Positions 54,035 through 62,671 of a stretch of 64,000 bases of DNA are shown here, in pieces. Source of the stretch: Palsa-504 sp963705835 (lineage in GTDB: Bacteria; Actinomycetota; Actinomycetes; Streptosporangiales; Streptosporangiaceae); NCBI GenBank assembly GCA_963705835.1, contig CAVPLC010000050.1, positions 1-64,000 of the forward strand, given 5' to 3'. The number at the start of each line of letters is the position of its first letter. Position 1 is the stretch's first letter. The position numbers and the translations under genes were made by a program. Under the pieces are notes generated by a model. It was not told the DNA's origin, searched no databases, and worked only from the letters and a program-made list of their open reading frames with translations.

Positions 54035-56800
54035 CTATGGTGCAAGGCTATCAGCAGGCGCCCTATTCCCCGCCGCGGTCTGTCGCAGCACCGCCTTGCG
54101 GATCTCGGCGGCGACCACGATCGACAGGGCCACGGCGGTGCAGATCAGCCACTGCCGGACGTCGAGCCTGACGGTCTTCAGCACGGTCTGGAAGATGCTC
54201 AGGACGGTGGACAGGATCAGCAGGACGAAGGACCCGCTGGTCGTGATCACGAACGTCTTGTCGGAGAAGGTGTCGAGGGAGAACGCCGGGTCCCGTTCGT
54301 CTTTGGACTCGATGGAGAAGAACAGAATGAACAGGGCGAACGTGACCATGCCCATGGTCCGGGCGATGGCGAGCCCGTGCGCCTGGTCCGCCCAGCTGAT
54401 CACGCTGAGGGTGCCGATCGCCATCAGCAGGCCGGCAAGGGCGAGCCAGACGATGAGCGCGCGGGTCAGGATCGGCCGGCTGGGCGGCAGCGGCGGGCGG
54501 TCCATCAGCCCGGCGGCGGGTTTGCTGTAGCCGAGCCCGACCGACTGGATGGACAGCATGGTGAAGCTCACCCACAGCGTCTGCAGCGGGAGCAGTGGTA
54601 TGCCCTCGGCGACGTTGAAGATGCTGGCACCGAGGAACGTGGCGATGTAGCCGAACAGGCCGCCGATCTGGAACCGGATGTACCGGGCGAGGTTGTCATA
54701 CAGCCCGCGGCCCAGTTCGACGGCCTTGACGATGGTGGAGAAGTTGTCGTCGGTCAAGATCATCACCGCGGCTTCCTTGGTCACCTCGGTGCCGGTGCCC
54801 ATCGCGATCCCGATGTCGGCCTTCTTCACCGCCGGCGCGTCGTTGACGCCGTCCCCGGTCATCGCGACGATCTGGCCCTTCTTCCGCAGGACGTCGACCA
54901 GGCGGACCTTGTGCTCGGGGCTGACGCGGGCGATCACGCCGACGCCGTCGACCTTGGCCAGTGCCTCCTGATCGCTCATGGCGCCGAACTCGGCGCCGGT
55001 GAGCACGGTGCCGTCGATGCCGAGCTGGGCGGCGACCGCGGCCGCGGTGACCGCGTAGTCGCCGGTGATCATCCGGACCCGGATGCCGGCCTTCTGCGCC
55101 GTCGCGATCGATGCCCCGGCGGTGGGGCGGGGCGGGTCCACGATGCCGACCAGGGCGAGCAGCTCCAGCCCGGTGACCAGCGGGAGCAGGTCGGCGCCGG
55201 GGTCGAAGGCCGCCGGGTCGAAGTCCTTGCGCGCGATAGCGATCACCCGCAGGCCCTGCTCGCCCAGCCGCTGGTTCTCGGCCAGGTACCGCTGCCGGAA
55301 TGCGCCGTCAGCCGGCGCCGGGCCTGCGTCGGCGTCGGCGACCGTGGCGGCCCGGGGCAGCAGCTGGTCCGGCGCACCCTTGACGAAGCACCGGATTACC
55401 TCTTTACCGGACGTGTCGGTCATCTTGTGGAACGTGGCCATCAGCTTGTAGGCCGCGTCGAACGGCAGCTCGGCGATCCGCGGGTACCGTTCCCTGGTGG
55501 AGACCGCGTCGATGCCGCCCTTGGCGGCCAGCACGACCAGCGCACCCTCGGTCGGGTCCCCGATCAGCTCGCCGTCCCTGACCACCGCGTCCGAGGCCAG
55601 CACCATCGGCACCAAGAACTCATCCAGCGGGATGTCCGCCTGCCCGCCAACCCGGGTAATCCGCCCGGCGGTCGAGTAGCCCTTCCCCTCGACCGCGTAC
55701 CGGCGGCCGGCGAGCGTCATCTGGACCGCGGTCATCTGGTTCATCGTCAGCGTGCCGGTCTTGTCCGAGTTGATCGCCGAGGTGGAGCCCAGCGTCTGGG
55801 TCGAGGCCAGCCGTTTCATGATCGCCCCGGCCTTGGCGAGCCGCTGCGTCCCCCAGGCGAGGATGGTCGTGACCACCGTGGGCAGCCCGACCGGGATCGC
55901 GGCGATGGCGAAGGCGACGGCGGCGTTGAAGACGGCGATGAACGTCTCGCCCCGGGCCAGGTTCAGCGCCATCGACGTGACCAGCGCGATGCCCGCGATC
56001 ACCAGGATCTGCCCGGTCAGCCGGTCCATCTGGCGGGTGAGCGGGGTCTTGACCGCCTGCTCTCCCTGCAGCAGCCCGGAGATGTGGCCGACCTCGGTGG
56101 CCATCCCGGTCGCGGTGATGACGAACTCGCCCGTGCCGCGGGTGACGTTGGTGTTCATGTACACCATGTCGGTCCGGTCGCCCAGCGGCGTGCCGGCGCC
56201 CGCCACCGGCTCGGTGCCCTTGGCGACGGGCAGGCTCTCCCCGGTCAGCGCGGACTCGTCGACCTCCAGCGTGGCCGCCTTCAGCAGCCGCCCGTCCGCG
56301 GGCACGATGTCGCCCGCCTCGACCGCGACGATGTCGCCGGGAACCAGCTGCGCGGCGGGGATCTCCGCCAGCTGGCCGTCCCGCCTCACCCTGGCCTTGA
56401 TGATCACCATCTTCTGCAGGGCGGCGACGGCCGCGGCGGCCTTCCCCTCCTGCTGCAGGCCCATGACCGCGTTGAACAGCGTCAGCAAGATCAGCAGGAG
56501 GCCGGTGCCGAGCTGCTTGAGCGGGTAAAGGCTGCCGATGCCGGCGGCGAGGAGCACGAGCTGCATCGGGTCCGCGTACTGGCGCCCGAACGCGTGCCAG
56601 CGGGACTCGGCCTGGCCGGCGGCGAACGTGTTCGGGCCGAACCGCCCGGCCCGCGCGGTCGCCTCGGCCGAGCTGAGACCGCGCTGCCCGTCCACCCCTT
56701 CGGAGTGCAGGACCTGATCGGCGCCGAGGGTGTGCCACGCGAGCTCGCCGTCCGCGGGCGGTCCTCCCGATCTCGGTGTATCCGTCACTCCCGACGTCAT
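54035..56800 (-). CDS. P-type cation-transporting ATPase
   Basis: Ion pump of 921 residues. It has a Cation_ATPase_N domain (about 20-85), the actuator motif ALTGESLPVAKG, the phosphorylation site NSDKTGTLTMNQ with D346, KGAPDQLL in the nucleotide-binding domain, and the hinge MTGDGVNDAPAVKKADIGIA. Ten helices are predicted. The ion-pathway helix M4 reads AAIPVGLPTVV. Ca2+-ATPases have PEGLP and H+-ATPases PI(G/A)xP at this place, so the missing glutamate argues against a classical calcium pump; the ion is open. ATG 56800 has GGAGC at good spacing. Its promoter and N-terminus are duplicated just upstream. Confidence 0.9.
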   Translation of the reverse strand: MTSGVTDTPRSGGPPADGELAWHTLGADQVLHSEGVDGQRGLSSAEATARAGRFGPNTFAAGQAESRWHAFGRQYADPMQLVLLAAGIGSLYPLKQLGTGLLLILLTLFNAVMGLQQEGKAAAAVAALQKMVIIKARVRRDGQLAEIPAAQLVPGDIVAVEAGDIVPADGRLLKAATLEVDESALTGESLPVAKGTEPVAGAGTPLGDRTDMVYMNTNVTRGTGEFVITATGMATEVGHISGLLQGEQAVKTPLTRQMDRLTGQILVIAGIALVTSMALNLARGETFIAVFNAAVAFAIAAIPVGLPTVVTTILAWGTQRLAKAGAIMKRLASTQTLGSTSAINSDKTGTLTMNQMTAVQMTLAGRRYAVEGKGYSTAGRITRVGGQADIPLDEFLVPMVLASDAVVRDGELIGDPTEGALVVLAAKGGIDAVSTRERYPRIAELPFDAAYKLMATFHKMTDTSGKEVIRCFVKGAPDQLLPRAATVADADAGPAPADGAFRQRYLAENQRLGEQGLRVIAIARKDFDPAAFDPGADLLPLVTGLELLALVGIVDPPRPTAGASIATAQKAGIRVRMITGDYAVTAAAVAAQLGIDGTVLTGAEFGAMSDQEALAKVDGVGVIARVSPEHKVRLVDVLRKKGQIVAMTGDGVNDAPAVKKADIGIAMGTGTEVTKEAAVMILTDDNFSTIVKAVELGRGLYDNLARYIRFQIGGLFGYIATFLGASIFNVAEGIPLLPLQTLWVSFTMLSIQSVGLGYSKPAAGLMDRPPLPPSRPILTRALIVWLALAGLLMAIGTLSVISWADQAHGLAIARTMGMVTFALFILFFSIESKDERDPAFSLDTFSDKTFVITTSGSFVLLILSTVLSIFQTVLKTVRLDVRQWLICTAVALSIVVAAEIRKAVLRQTAAGNRAPADSLAP

Positions 56801-56890
56801 GTGGTGCTCCAGTGATCTGGCCGGTACCGCACAGAACGCCTCAATCTGTGCTGCCAAAGCCTCGCAGCCGATCGTCGCCTCTGTAAATAC
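56652..56890. repeat. 240-base direct repeat, copy A
   Basis: This stretch holds the first 50 codons of the P-type ATPase gene and its upstream region. It recurs at 57000-57239 with only a handful of base differences and a one-base indel. The two copies are 109 bases apart. Confidence 0.95.
56827..56849. promoter_or_regulatory. Inverted repeat upstream of ATPase gene
   Basis: GCACAGA (56827-56833) and TCTGTGC (56843-56849) flank a 9-base spacer, 27 bases upstream of the ATPase ATG. The same element is kept in the duplicated copy at 57178-57200. It could be an operator or a leader hairpin. Confidence 0.5.
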
Positions 56891-56999
56891 AGAGCGGCTG
56901 GTCGTTTCCTGCTGGGGTGGACGGTCCTGTCTGGCGTCGGGAAGTACCCTTGGGCGGCCCGTTCGGCCGGGGATGGACGTGTGCGTGCGGCACCGCCGG

Positions 57000-57149
57000 C
57001 GCGCGGTCGCCTCGGCCGAGCTGAGACCGCTCTGCCCGTCCACCCCTTCGGAGTGCAGCACCTGATCGGCGCCGAGGGTGTGCCAGCGCGGGCTCGCCGT
57101 CCGCGGGCGGTCCTCCCGATCTCGGTGTATCCGTCACTCCCGACGTCAT
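57000..57149 (-). pseudogene. Duplicated N-terminus of the P-type ATPase
   Basis: A second ATG at 57149 begins MTSGVTDTPRSGGPPADGE, as in the intact gene. An extra base then shifts the frame, and homology ends at 57000 after about 50 codons. No pump domain follows. It is the product of a local tandem duplication covering promoter and gene start, with the rest lost or never copied. Confidence 0.85.
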
Positions 57150-57239
57150 GTGGTGCTCCAGTGATCTGACCGGTACCGCACAGAACGCGTCAATCTGTGC
57201 TGCCAAAGCCTCGCAGCCGATCGTCGCCTCTGTAAATAC
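57000..57239. repeat. 240-base direct repeat, copy B
   Basis: Near-identical copy of 56652-56890, including the inverted repeat and the TGTAAATAC end. It retains what looks like a full promoter, so it may still drive transcription through copy A into the ATPase gene. Confidence 0.95.
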
Positions 57240-57408
57240 GACGGCTCTCGGCCGACGCGAGGACGACAGCCCGCGGTACCGGCTTGTCCTCGCGCGAAGA
57301 GCATGACCGGCCTGTTGGAGGTCTTCGGCTCGTTCTGCGTATCCTGGCCCTCAGTGATCGTGAGGACGAACGCGGCGCACATGGCCGTTGAGCTAGCTGA
57401 GGAGCGAA

Positions 57409-57633
57409 ATGAGCAGCACCGACCCGACGACGATCGGCGTACATCGCGCTCTGCACGAAGCGCTTAACTCGGCGAGGGAAGCCCGGCATCGCCTCGAGGA
57501 CGGAGATGCCACCCCCGACCTGGACGATCTTGTGGAGCTGGGGACGCTGCTGGCGGCGCTGTCCGAGAGTGCCATGGCCGTCAACTCTGAAATGATGGCG
57601 AAGGCGCGCCTCGCGCGAGCCGCGAATACGTAA
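57409..57633 (+). CDS. Small helical protein, unknown
   Basis: Protein of 74 residues, acidic and helical (RALHEALNSAREARHRLEDG, then DDLVELGTLLAALSESAMAV). ATG 57409 has GAGGAGCG just upstream. It is convergent with the KdpD-like gene; a short hairpin (GAGCAG-GAT-CTGCTC, 57642-57656) lies between them and could end both transcripts. No domain recognised. Confidence 0.55.
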   Translation: MSSTDPTTIGVHRALHEALNSAREARHRLEDGDATPDLDDLVELGTLLAALSESAMAVNSEMMAKARLARAANT

Positions 57634-57700
57634 GGCGCCAAGAGCAGGATCTGCTCGTCACGCGACAGGCCGGTTACGTCCCCGGGACAGCCAGCGGGCT

Positions 57701-58930
57701 TCAGGCTGTGCGGTGTTGCCTGGCGTCATGTCGTGGGCGGCGCCACTCGTCGCTGGTCTTGTCGGGCCGCCCGACGTTCACGACCTGGACGGGCAGGTCG
57801 CCGGCCGCGCGGAGCACCTGTTCCGCGACCGTGGACCCGGTCAGCAGATGCGACCAGCGCGAGCGGCGGCGCGACCCGATCACGAGCTGACAGGCTCCGG
57901 CCTTGCGGGCGGCCCGGATCAGCCCGGAAGCAGGGTCGTCGGCCCTGACCTCGCGCAAGGTCCCGCCCAGTTCGCCGAGCAGTCGGCGATTCTTCTCCAG
58001 CCGGGCCTTCGGCGGCCGGTCGAGGTTATCGAGCGCCCGGACGTACACCCCTTGGAGCCTGGCATCGGACAGCCCGGCGAGGTGGGCGGCGTAGCGGATG
58101 AGCCATTCGTCAGCGGGTGACCCCTCCAGGCCGACCACGATAACCGAGGCGTTCACCGGCCCGCTGATGCCGCGGGCGGCCAGGAACGCCGTGACCGGAT
58201 CGGGAACTGAGTCATCGAGCCAGAGTCGCGCAAGCTCCCGGAGGGCGGCGAGGTTCGCGAAGCGGAAATAGTTCGACAACGCCACATCTACCTGCTCGGC
58301 CGGGACGACTAGGCCCTGGGCCAGCCGCTGCCGCAGTGCCGACGGCGCAAGGTCGACCAGCGTGATCTCGCCGGCCAGCACGAACGCGTCCGGCACCGGC
58401 TCTGCCTGGTGCACGCCGGTGATCCGGGAGACGACCTCGCCCAGCGATTCGATATTGGCGATGTTCAGGGTCGTATAGACGTCGATGCCGTTGGCCAGCA
58501 GCTCGCTGACGTCCTGCCAGCGTCTGGCGTGCCGCTCACCGGGGAGGTTCGCATGGGCGAGCTCATCCACCACCGCCAGCTCGGGGCGACGGTCCAGAGC
58601 CGCCGCGACGTCCGGCTCCGCAAAGCTCGCGCCCTGATAGGTGACCACACGGGCGGGTAGCACTTCGAGATCGTCGAGCTGGGCTGCGGTGGCCGACCGC
58701 GCGTGACGCTCCCAGTGGGCGACGACGGTGTCGGTGCCGGAGCGTCGCCGGGCGCGTGCATCCCGCAGCATCGCGTAGGTCTTCCCCACTCCGGGGGCAA
58801 TCCCGAGGTAGGTGCGCAGCTTGCCCGGGCCCGCAGGCGACAGTATCGCGTCATGTGCCGAAGCCTGAGCAGTCAGATCTGCGCGGTCCTCAAGGCCAGG
58901 CCGGGCGCCGCTGGTCATCGCTGGATCCAT
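57701..58930 (-). CDS. KdpD-like protein without kinase domain, copy 1
   Basis: Cytoplasmic protein of about 409 residues. The N-terminal KdpD domain (about 35-240) has a Walker A GIAPGVGKTYAML, Walker B-like LAVVDELAHANLPG, and TTLNIANIESL. The second part (about 260-395) is a Usp domain with VIVVGLEGSPADEWLIRYAA and VIGSRRRSRWSHLLTGSTV. That last motif resembles the SRRRSRW...GS loop of KdpD Usp domains, which binds c-di-AMP in staphylococci. The four helices, GAF and histidine-kinase parts of KdpD are all absent. ATG 58930 is one of several possible starts without a clear ribosome site. It is divergent from copy 2. Confidence 0.82.
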   Translation of the reverse strand: MDPAMTSGARPGLEDRADLTAQASAHDAILSPAGPGKLRTYLGIAPGVGKTYAMLRDARARRRSGTDTVVAHWERHARSATAAQLDDLEVLPARVVTYQGASFAEPDVAAALDRRPELAVVDELAHANLPGERHARRWQDVSELLANGIDVYTTLNIANIESLGEVVSRITGVHQAEPVPDAFVLAGEITLVDLAPSALRQRLAQGLVVPAEQVDVALSNYFRFANLAALRELARLWLDDSVPDPVTAFLAARGISGPVNASVIVVGLEGSPADEWLIRYAAHLAGLSDARLQGVYVRALDNLDRPPKARLEKNRRLLGELGGTLREVRADDPASGLIRAARKAGACQLVIGSRRRSRWSHLLTGSTVAEQVLRAAGDLPVQVVNVGRPDKTSDEWRRPRHDARQHRTA

Positions 58931-59216
58931 TCGGACAGGGTTATCACAGTGCGGCTCCCGGGCCACCGGAGCAGCCGCCAAGGCCACAGGCGACCTGAAC
59001 CAGGTCGTGCCTCTTCGGGCAGGCCTGCCTGGCTATGGTGCCAATCCAGACGCTAACCGCTGGAAACGACACACGCCAGTGGTCCCGGCCCGTCCGCCAC
59101 GCGCTCGTCACCCAGGGCGCTGCCAGAATGGAAGCCGCCGATCCGCGCATAGGAAGGCCGCCGAGATCACCGAGCAAATAAGGGGCCCCGGCTCCGAGGG
59201 CACGACGGGCGAAGGC
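58931..59216. other. Divergent promoter region of the KdpD-like pair
   Basis: These 286 bases separate the two KdpD-like genes and must hold both promoters. I see no operator of high symmetry and no RNA gene. Open frames run through it from both sides because GC is high. Confidence 0.4.
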
Positions 59217-60389
59217 ATGAGCGACGCCGCGGCGACGGACGCGGACGTCACCGAGGAGGTCGAACCTGCTGGCCGGTTCCGCATCTACCTGGGCGCGGCC
59301 CCCGGCGTCGGCAAGACCTACGCCATGCTCAGCGAGGGCCGGCGCCGGCGGGCGCGGGGCGCCGACGTCGTCGCGGGGTTCGTCGAGGCCTACGGGCGGC
59401 CGGCCACCGAAGCGCTGATCGACGGCCTGGAGGTCATCCCGCGCAAGGTGGTCGACTACCGGGGCCGGCGGCTGGAGGAGATGGACCTCGACGCGATCTT
59501 GCGCAGACGGCCCGAGGTCGCCCTGGTCGACGAGCTGGCCCACACCAACGTGCCGGGCGGCGGCCGGCACGACAAGCGCTGGCAAGATGTCCTGGACATC
59601 CTCGGCGCGGGTATCAGCGTCATCACCACCGTCAACATCCAGCACCTGGAGAGCATCGCCGACGAGGTCGAGCAGATGACCGGCGCCAAGGTCACGGAAC
59701 GGGTGCCGGACTGGGTGGTGCGCAAGGCCGACCAGATCGAGCTGATCGATTCCTCACCGCAGCAGCTGCGCCGCCGGATGCTGCACGGCAACATCTACCC
59801 GAAGCCAAAGATCGCCCAGGCCCTGACGCACTTCTTCCGCACCGACAACCTCATCGCCCTGCGGGAACTGGCGCTGCGGTTCGTTGCCGACGAATCGGAC
59901 CAGGCACTCCTCGAGCACCTCCAGCGGCACCAGCCCCAGGTCCCGTGGGATACGACCGAGCGCATCATGGCAGCCGTCACCGCCGAGCCGGGGACCGACG
60001 TCCTGCTACGGCGCGCAGCGCGCCTCGCATTCAGGATCAAGGCGGAACTCGACGTGATCCACGTCATCGCCGACGACACCAGCCCGTCGCAGGACGGCCG
60101 GTCGATCGACCGGCTGCGAGCGCTGGCAGCCGACCTTGGTGCCCGCTGGCACGAGATAGACGACGACGATCCGGCCCAGGCTCTGGTCAGCTTCGCACGG
60201 GAACACCAGATCACTCAGATCATGATCGGGTCCATGCAAGGCGGCTGGTGGCACATTGTCGGCGGTGGGCCGGTCCTACGACGGGTTATCCATGAGGCGG
60301 GTGCGCTCGGCATCGACGTCCACATCATCGCCCACCGCGAACTGCCTCCCGACGCGGCCTCCGAGTCCGGTGCCGCCAAAGACTCCTGA
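59217..60389 (+). CDS. KdpD-like protein without kinase domain, copy 2
   Basis: Cytoplasmic protein of 390 residues with the same layout as copy 1. The KdpD domain (about 20-235) is more canonical: YLGAAPGVGKTYAMLSEG, VALVDELAHTNVPGGGR, ITTVNIQHLESIADEVEQ. A Usp-like domain (about 255-375) follows, but its nucleotide loop is changed to MIGSMQGGWWHIVGGGPV, without the arginines of copy 1. It ends without membrane helices or kinase. ATG 59217 has only GAAGG nearby. No kdpFABC or kdpE is in the window, so it cannot be a classical KdpD. Confidence 0.85.
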   Translation: MSDAAATDADVTEEVEPAGRFRIYLGAAPGVGKTYAMLSEGRRRRARGADVVAGFVEAYGRPATEALIDGLEVIPRKVVDYRGRRLEEMDLDAILRRRPEVALVDELAHTNVPGGGRHDKRWQDVLDILGAGISVITTVNIQHLESIADEVEQMTGAKVTERVPDWVVRKADQIELIDSSPQQLRRRMLHGNIYPKPKIAQALTHFFRTDNLIALRELALRFVADESDQALLEHLQRHQPQVPWDTTERIMAAVTAEPGTDVLLRRAARLAFRIKAELDVIHVIADDTSPSQDGRSIDRLRALAADLGARWHEIDDDDPAQALVSFAREHQITQIMIGSMQGGWWHIVGGGPVLRRVIHEAGALGIDVHIIAHRELPPDAASESGAAKDS

Positions 60390-60552
60390 CCGGACTGGTC
60401 ACGCGGCCCGCGAACGTGGTCGCCCGCCGGACCGGCAGCGATCCGGCGGGGCTGCGGAAGGTTCCCGGTGATTTCCCGTTGGGTTTGGCGGCCCTGGCGG
60501 CTCTGGTAAGTGAGCGGCCGGACGGGCCGGCGCCGTTGGAGTTGAGGAGAAC

Positions 60553-61194
60553 ATGGTGCACGCACCCATTTCCCGGTTCACCCCGGTTCTGCTGGCTGGC
60601 CTGGCCGTCCTCGTGGCGGCCTGCTCGGCCCCCGGCACCACCAGCGGCGGCACCGTAACCGTCACCGCCGCACCGCACAGCGGCGGCGCCACCGGCGGGC
60701 TGGCACCGGCCACCAGCCCGGGCCAGGTGCCGGCGTCGCCCGCACCGGGCGAGCCGAACGGCGCCCCCCTCTGCGCGACGACTCAGCTGACCCTGCGGAT
60801 CGGGGGCGGGTTGGTCAGCGGCGGCGCGGACATCTATTACATCTACTTCAAGAACACCGGCGGCACGGTATGCATGCTGCGCGGTTACCCCGGCGTGTCA
60901 GTGGTGACCGGGCCGAGCGACTCCGCCAGCCAGATCGGCGCCGACGCCAAGCGGACCGCAACCTGGCCGATGAACCCCCAGCTACTTAAGCCCGGCCAGA
61001 TCGCGCAGGCGACGCTGCGATTCGCCAAGGCGGGGAACTTCGCCTCGCCGCAGTGCCACCACGTGAACGTCCTGTTCCTGAAGATCTTCCCGCCCGGCGC
61101 CGCGACCGCCGCGTACGCGGGCATCGACGAGCAGGTCTGTGCCCAGGCCACCCTGCCGACCATGACTATCACCACGGTCATCCCGGACCCGTAA
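60553..61194 (+). CDS. DUF4232-type lipoprotein
   Basis: Exported lipoprotein of 213 residues. The signal peptide ends in lipobox VLVAAC, followed by a long Gly/Thr/Pro linker. The DUF4232 domain (about 70-210) has LCATTQLTLRIGGG, IYYIYFKNTGGTVCMLRGYP and LRFAKAGNFASPQCHHVNVLF, with four cysteines probably forming two disulphides. Function unknown; the family is common on actinobacterial surfaces. ATG 60553 has GAGGAGAAC just upstream. Confidence 0.85.
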   Translation: MVHAPISRFTPVLLAGLAVLVAACSAPGTTSGGTVTVTAAPHSGGATGGLAPATSPGQVPASPAPGEPNGAPLCATTQLTLRIGGGLVSGGADIYYIYFKNTGGTVCMLRGYPGVSVVTGPSDSASQIGADAKRTATWPMNPQLLKPGQIAQATLRFAKAGNFASPQCHHVNVLFLKIFPPGAATAAYAGIDEQVCAQATLPTMTITTVIPDP

Positions 61195-61679
61195 GTGACC
61201 CGGGCGGCGCCGAACGCCCGGTTCGGGCAGGACGTCCCCGGTTCGAGGCGGACCGCCGGGAGCGAGAGAAACTGGCGGCGCAGTTCTTCGGCGCGCTCCG
61301 GGAAGGCGACGTCGACGGCCTGCGGGAGCTGCTCGCCGCCGACGCATCGCTGGTCGGGGACGCCGGCGGCAAGGCCCCGGCGCTGTCCAGGAGCATCATC
61401 GGCGCTGAGAAGGTGGCCCGGGTGCTGGCCTCAATCTTCCCCTGGCTCGTCCGGATCGAGGTGAGGCTGGAGCCACGCGAGGTGAACGGCCAGCCGGGAG
61501 CGATCTTCCGCGACCGGGACGGCAAGATCCTCAACACCATGGCGCTTGAGGTACTCGACGGGCAGATCCAGACGATCCGCTCGGTGCAGAACCCCGACAA
61601 GCTCAGGCACCTGGGCCCGGTGGCGGACGCCTGGGCGGTCGCCCGCGAGGTGAACCAGGCCCGGCGGCCCGAGGATTGA
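61195..61679 (+). pseudogene. SigJ-type ECF sigma factor, C-terminal relic
   Basis: In frame from about 61225 the sequence reads RPRFEADRREREKLAAQFF, then DGLRELLAADASLVGDAGGK and the SnoaL-like tail typical of ECF41/SigJ sigma factors, ending QNPDKLRHLG and a short extension. The sigma-2 and sigma-4 domains are missing, and the frame upstream overlaps the lipoprotein gene. It is the decayed 3' end of a sigma factor gene. Confidence 0.75.
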
Positions 61680-61715
61680 CCGGAAGGGCCGACCGCGCCC
61701 AAGACTCGCCGGGCG

Positions 61716-61721
61716 TATCCT
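61716..61721 (+). promoter_or_regulatory. -10 box of leaderless gene 61729
   Basis: TATCCT ends seven bases before the ATG at 61729, with no ribosome site between. The spacing fits leaderless transcription. Confidence 0.5.
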
Positions 61722-61728
61722 CGACCCA

Positions 61729-62112
61729 ATGGCCGAGCTGATTGCCGACGACGAGGACCTGGTAGTCCATCTCACCCTGGGCGAGAAGATCTGGGGTTTC
61801 CACGGTGACATCCGGGTCCGCCTCTCCTGCATCGCCTCTGTGGCGCCCGATCCTAAGCCGTGGCTGGGCCTGCGGGGGTGGCGGATGGCGGGGGTCAGCC
61901 TTGTCGGGCACGCTGTGCTGGGCACCCGCCGGCACGGCGATGGCTACGATTTCTGCATCCTGCACCGCGAGCGGCCCGCGGTCCAGGTGAACATGACATC
62001 GGGACGTTTCAGCCGCCTTGTCATCTGCGTGCCCGAGGGCGGCGACCCGGAGGCGGAGGCGGCGAGGATCGCTGCCGCGGCGGGGATCGCCCCCTCGGCG
62101 CCGGCCAGCTAG
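61729..62112 (+). CDS. Small PH-like domain protein, unknown
   Basis: Protein of 127 residues with a strand-rich body: LVVHLTLGEKIWGFHGDIRV, WRMAGVSLVGHAVLGTRRHG, YDFCILHRERPAVQVNM, SRLVICVPEGGDPEAEAARI. The pattern of seven strands and a final helix suggests a bacterial PH-like domain. Function unknown. It is probably leaderless. Confidence 0.65.
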   Translation: MAELIADDEDLVVHLTLGEKIWGFHGDIRVRLSCIASVAPDPKPWLGLRGWRMAGVSLVGHAVLGTRRHGDGYDFCILHRERPAVQVNMTSGRFSRLVICVPEGGDPEAEAARIAAAAGIAPSAPAS

Positions 62113-62181
62113 CGCCGCGGCTGCAGCACGCTCCAGCCGGTTGTCCGCGCGAATACGGCAACCGTCCATTCAGGGACCCGG

Positions 62182-62499
62182 TTACGGGCCGCTTCTGCGC
62201 TCAGGATGAGTCGGCGCGAAATGCTGGGGGAACGCCAGGTTACGGCACCGCTGATGACGCAGCGCGCCGCACACGGGGCACTCAGACTGGCTCACCGCCG
62301 GTTCCAGCCGGGCGAGGGTGTCGGCATCCAGCTTGCGGGGCTCCGGCTCAGCGGGAAGCCTCAGCGGCCCTCGCAATGCCAGTTCGGACACGAAACGCTG
62401 GTACTCGCGTTCGCACTGTTCGCACCGGCAGCCTCGCGCCCAGGCCAGCACCGTGCCATGCGGCGGCAGCGCGGGCGGCAGGCTGCCCCATGCGGTCAT
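62182..62499 (-). CDS. Cysteine-rich small protein, zinc-binding-like
   Basis: Protein of 105 residues. It has two cysteine clusters: WARGCRCEQCEREYQRFVSE near the N-terminus and SQSECPVCGALRHQRCRNLA near the C-terminus, the latter with histidines close by. It may bind one or two zinc ions and nucleic acid. ATG 62499 is preceded on its strand by TACCGT at six bases, so leaderless. A longer version from 62628 adds a tail without support. Confidence 0.6.
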   Translation of the reverse strand: MTAWGSLPPALPPHGTVLAWARGCRCEQCEREYQRFVSELALRGPLRLPAEPEPRKLDADTLARLEPAVSQSECPVCGALRHQRCRNLAFPQHFAPTHPERRSGP

Positions 62500-62505
62500 A
62501 AGTCC

Positions 62506-62511
62506 ACGGTA
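62506..62511 (-). promoter_or_regulatory. -10 box of leaderless gene 62499
   Basis: TACCGT on the minus strand ends six bases before the ATG at 62499. No ribosome-binding sequence is seen. Confidence 0.45.
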
Positions 62512-62671
62512 GGACAGCGGTTCCTCCGGTTGGTACCAGGAGATGACCAGGAGGAGCGGCGCAGTCCTCTCCACTTTCAATCTATAGCGCACCCGGGGGC
62601 TTGCGGCAAGACCCGGGTCGTGCCGCATAATCGCAGGCCTGGTCCGGAATCTACAGAATGGGGGACACGAA

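Noticed and set aside
54377..56815. Very long open frame (812 codons) on the plus strand opposite the P-type ATPase
   Set aside because: It has no family resemblance, is rich in Arg/Gly/Asp/His as expected for antisense of high-GC genes, and the minus strand carries all P-type ATPase motifs.
57701..60389. Classical Kdp potassium system
   Set aside because: No kdpF, kdpA, kdpB, kdpC or kdpE is present. The pump at 54035 is not KdpB, having a full Cation_ATPase_N domain and ten predicted helices.
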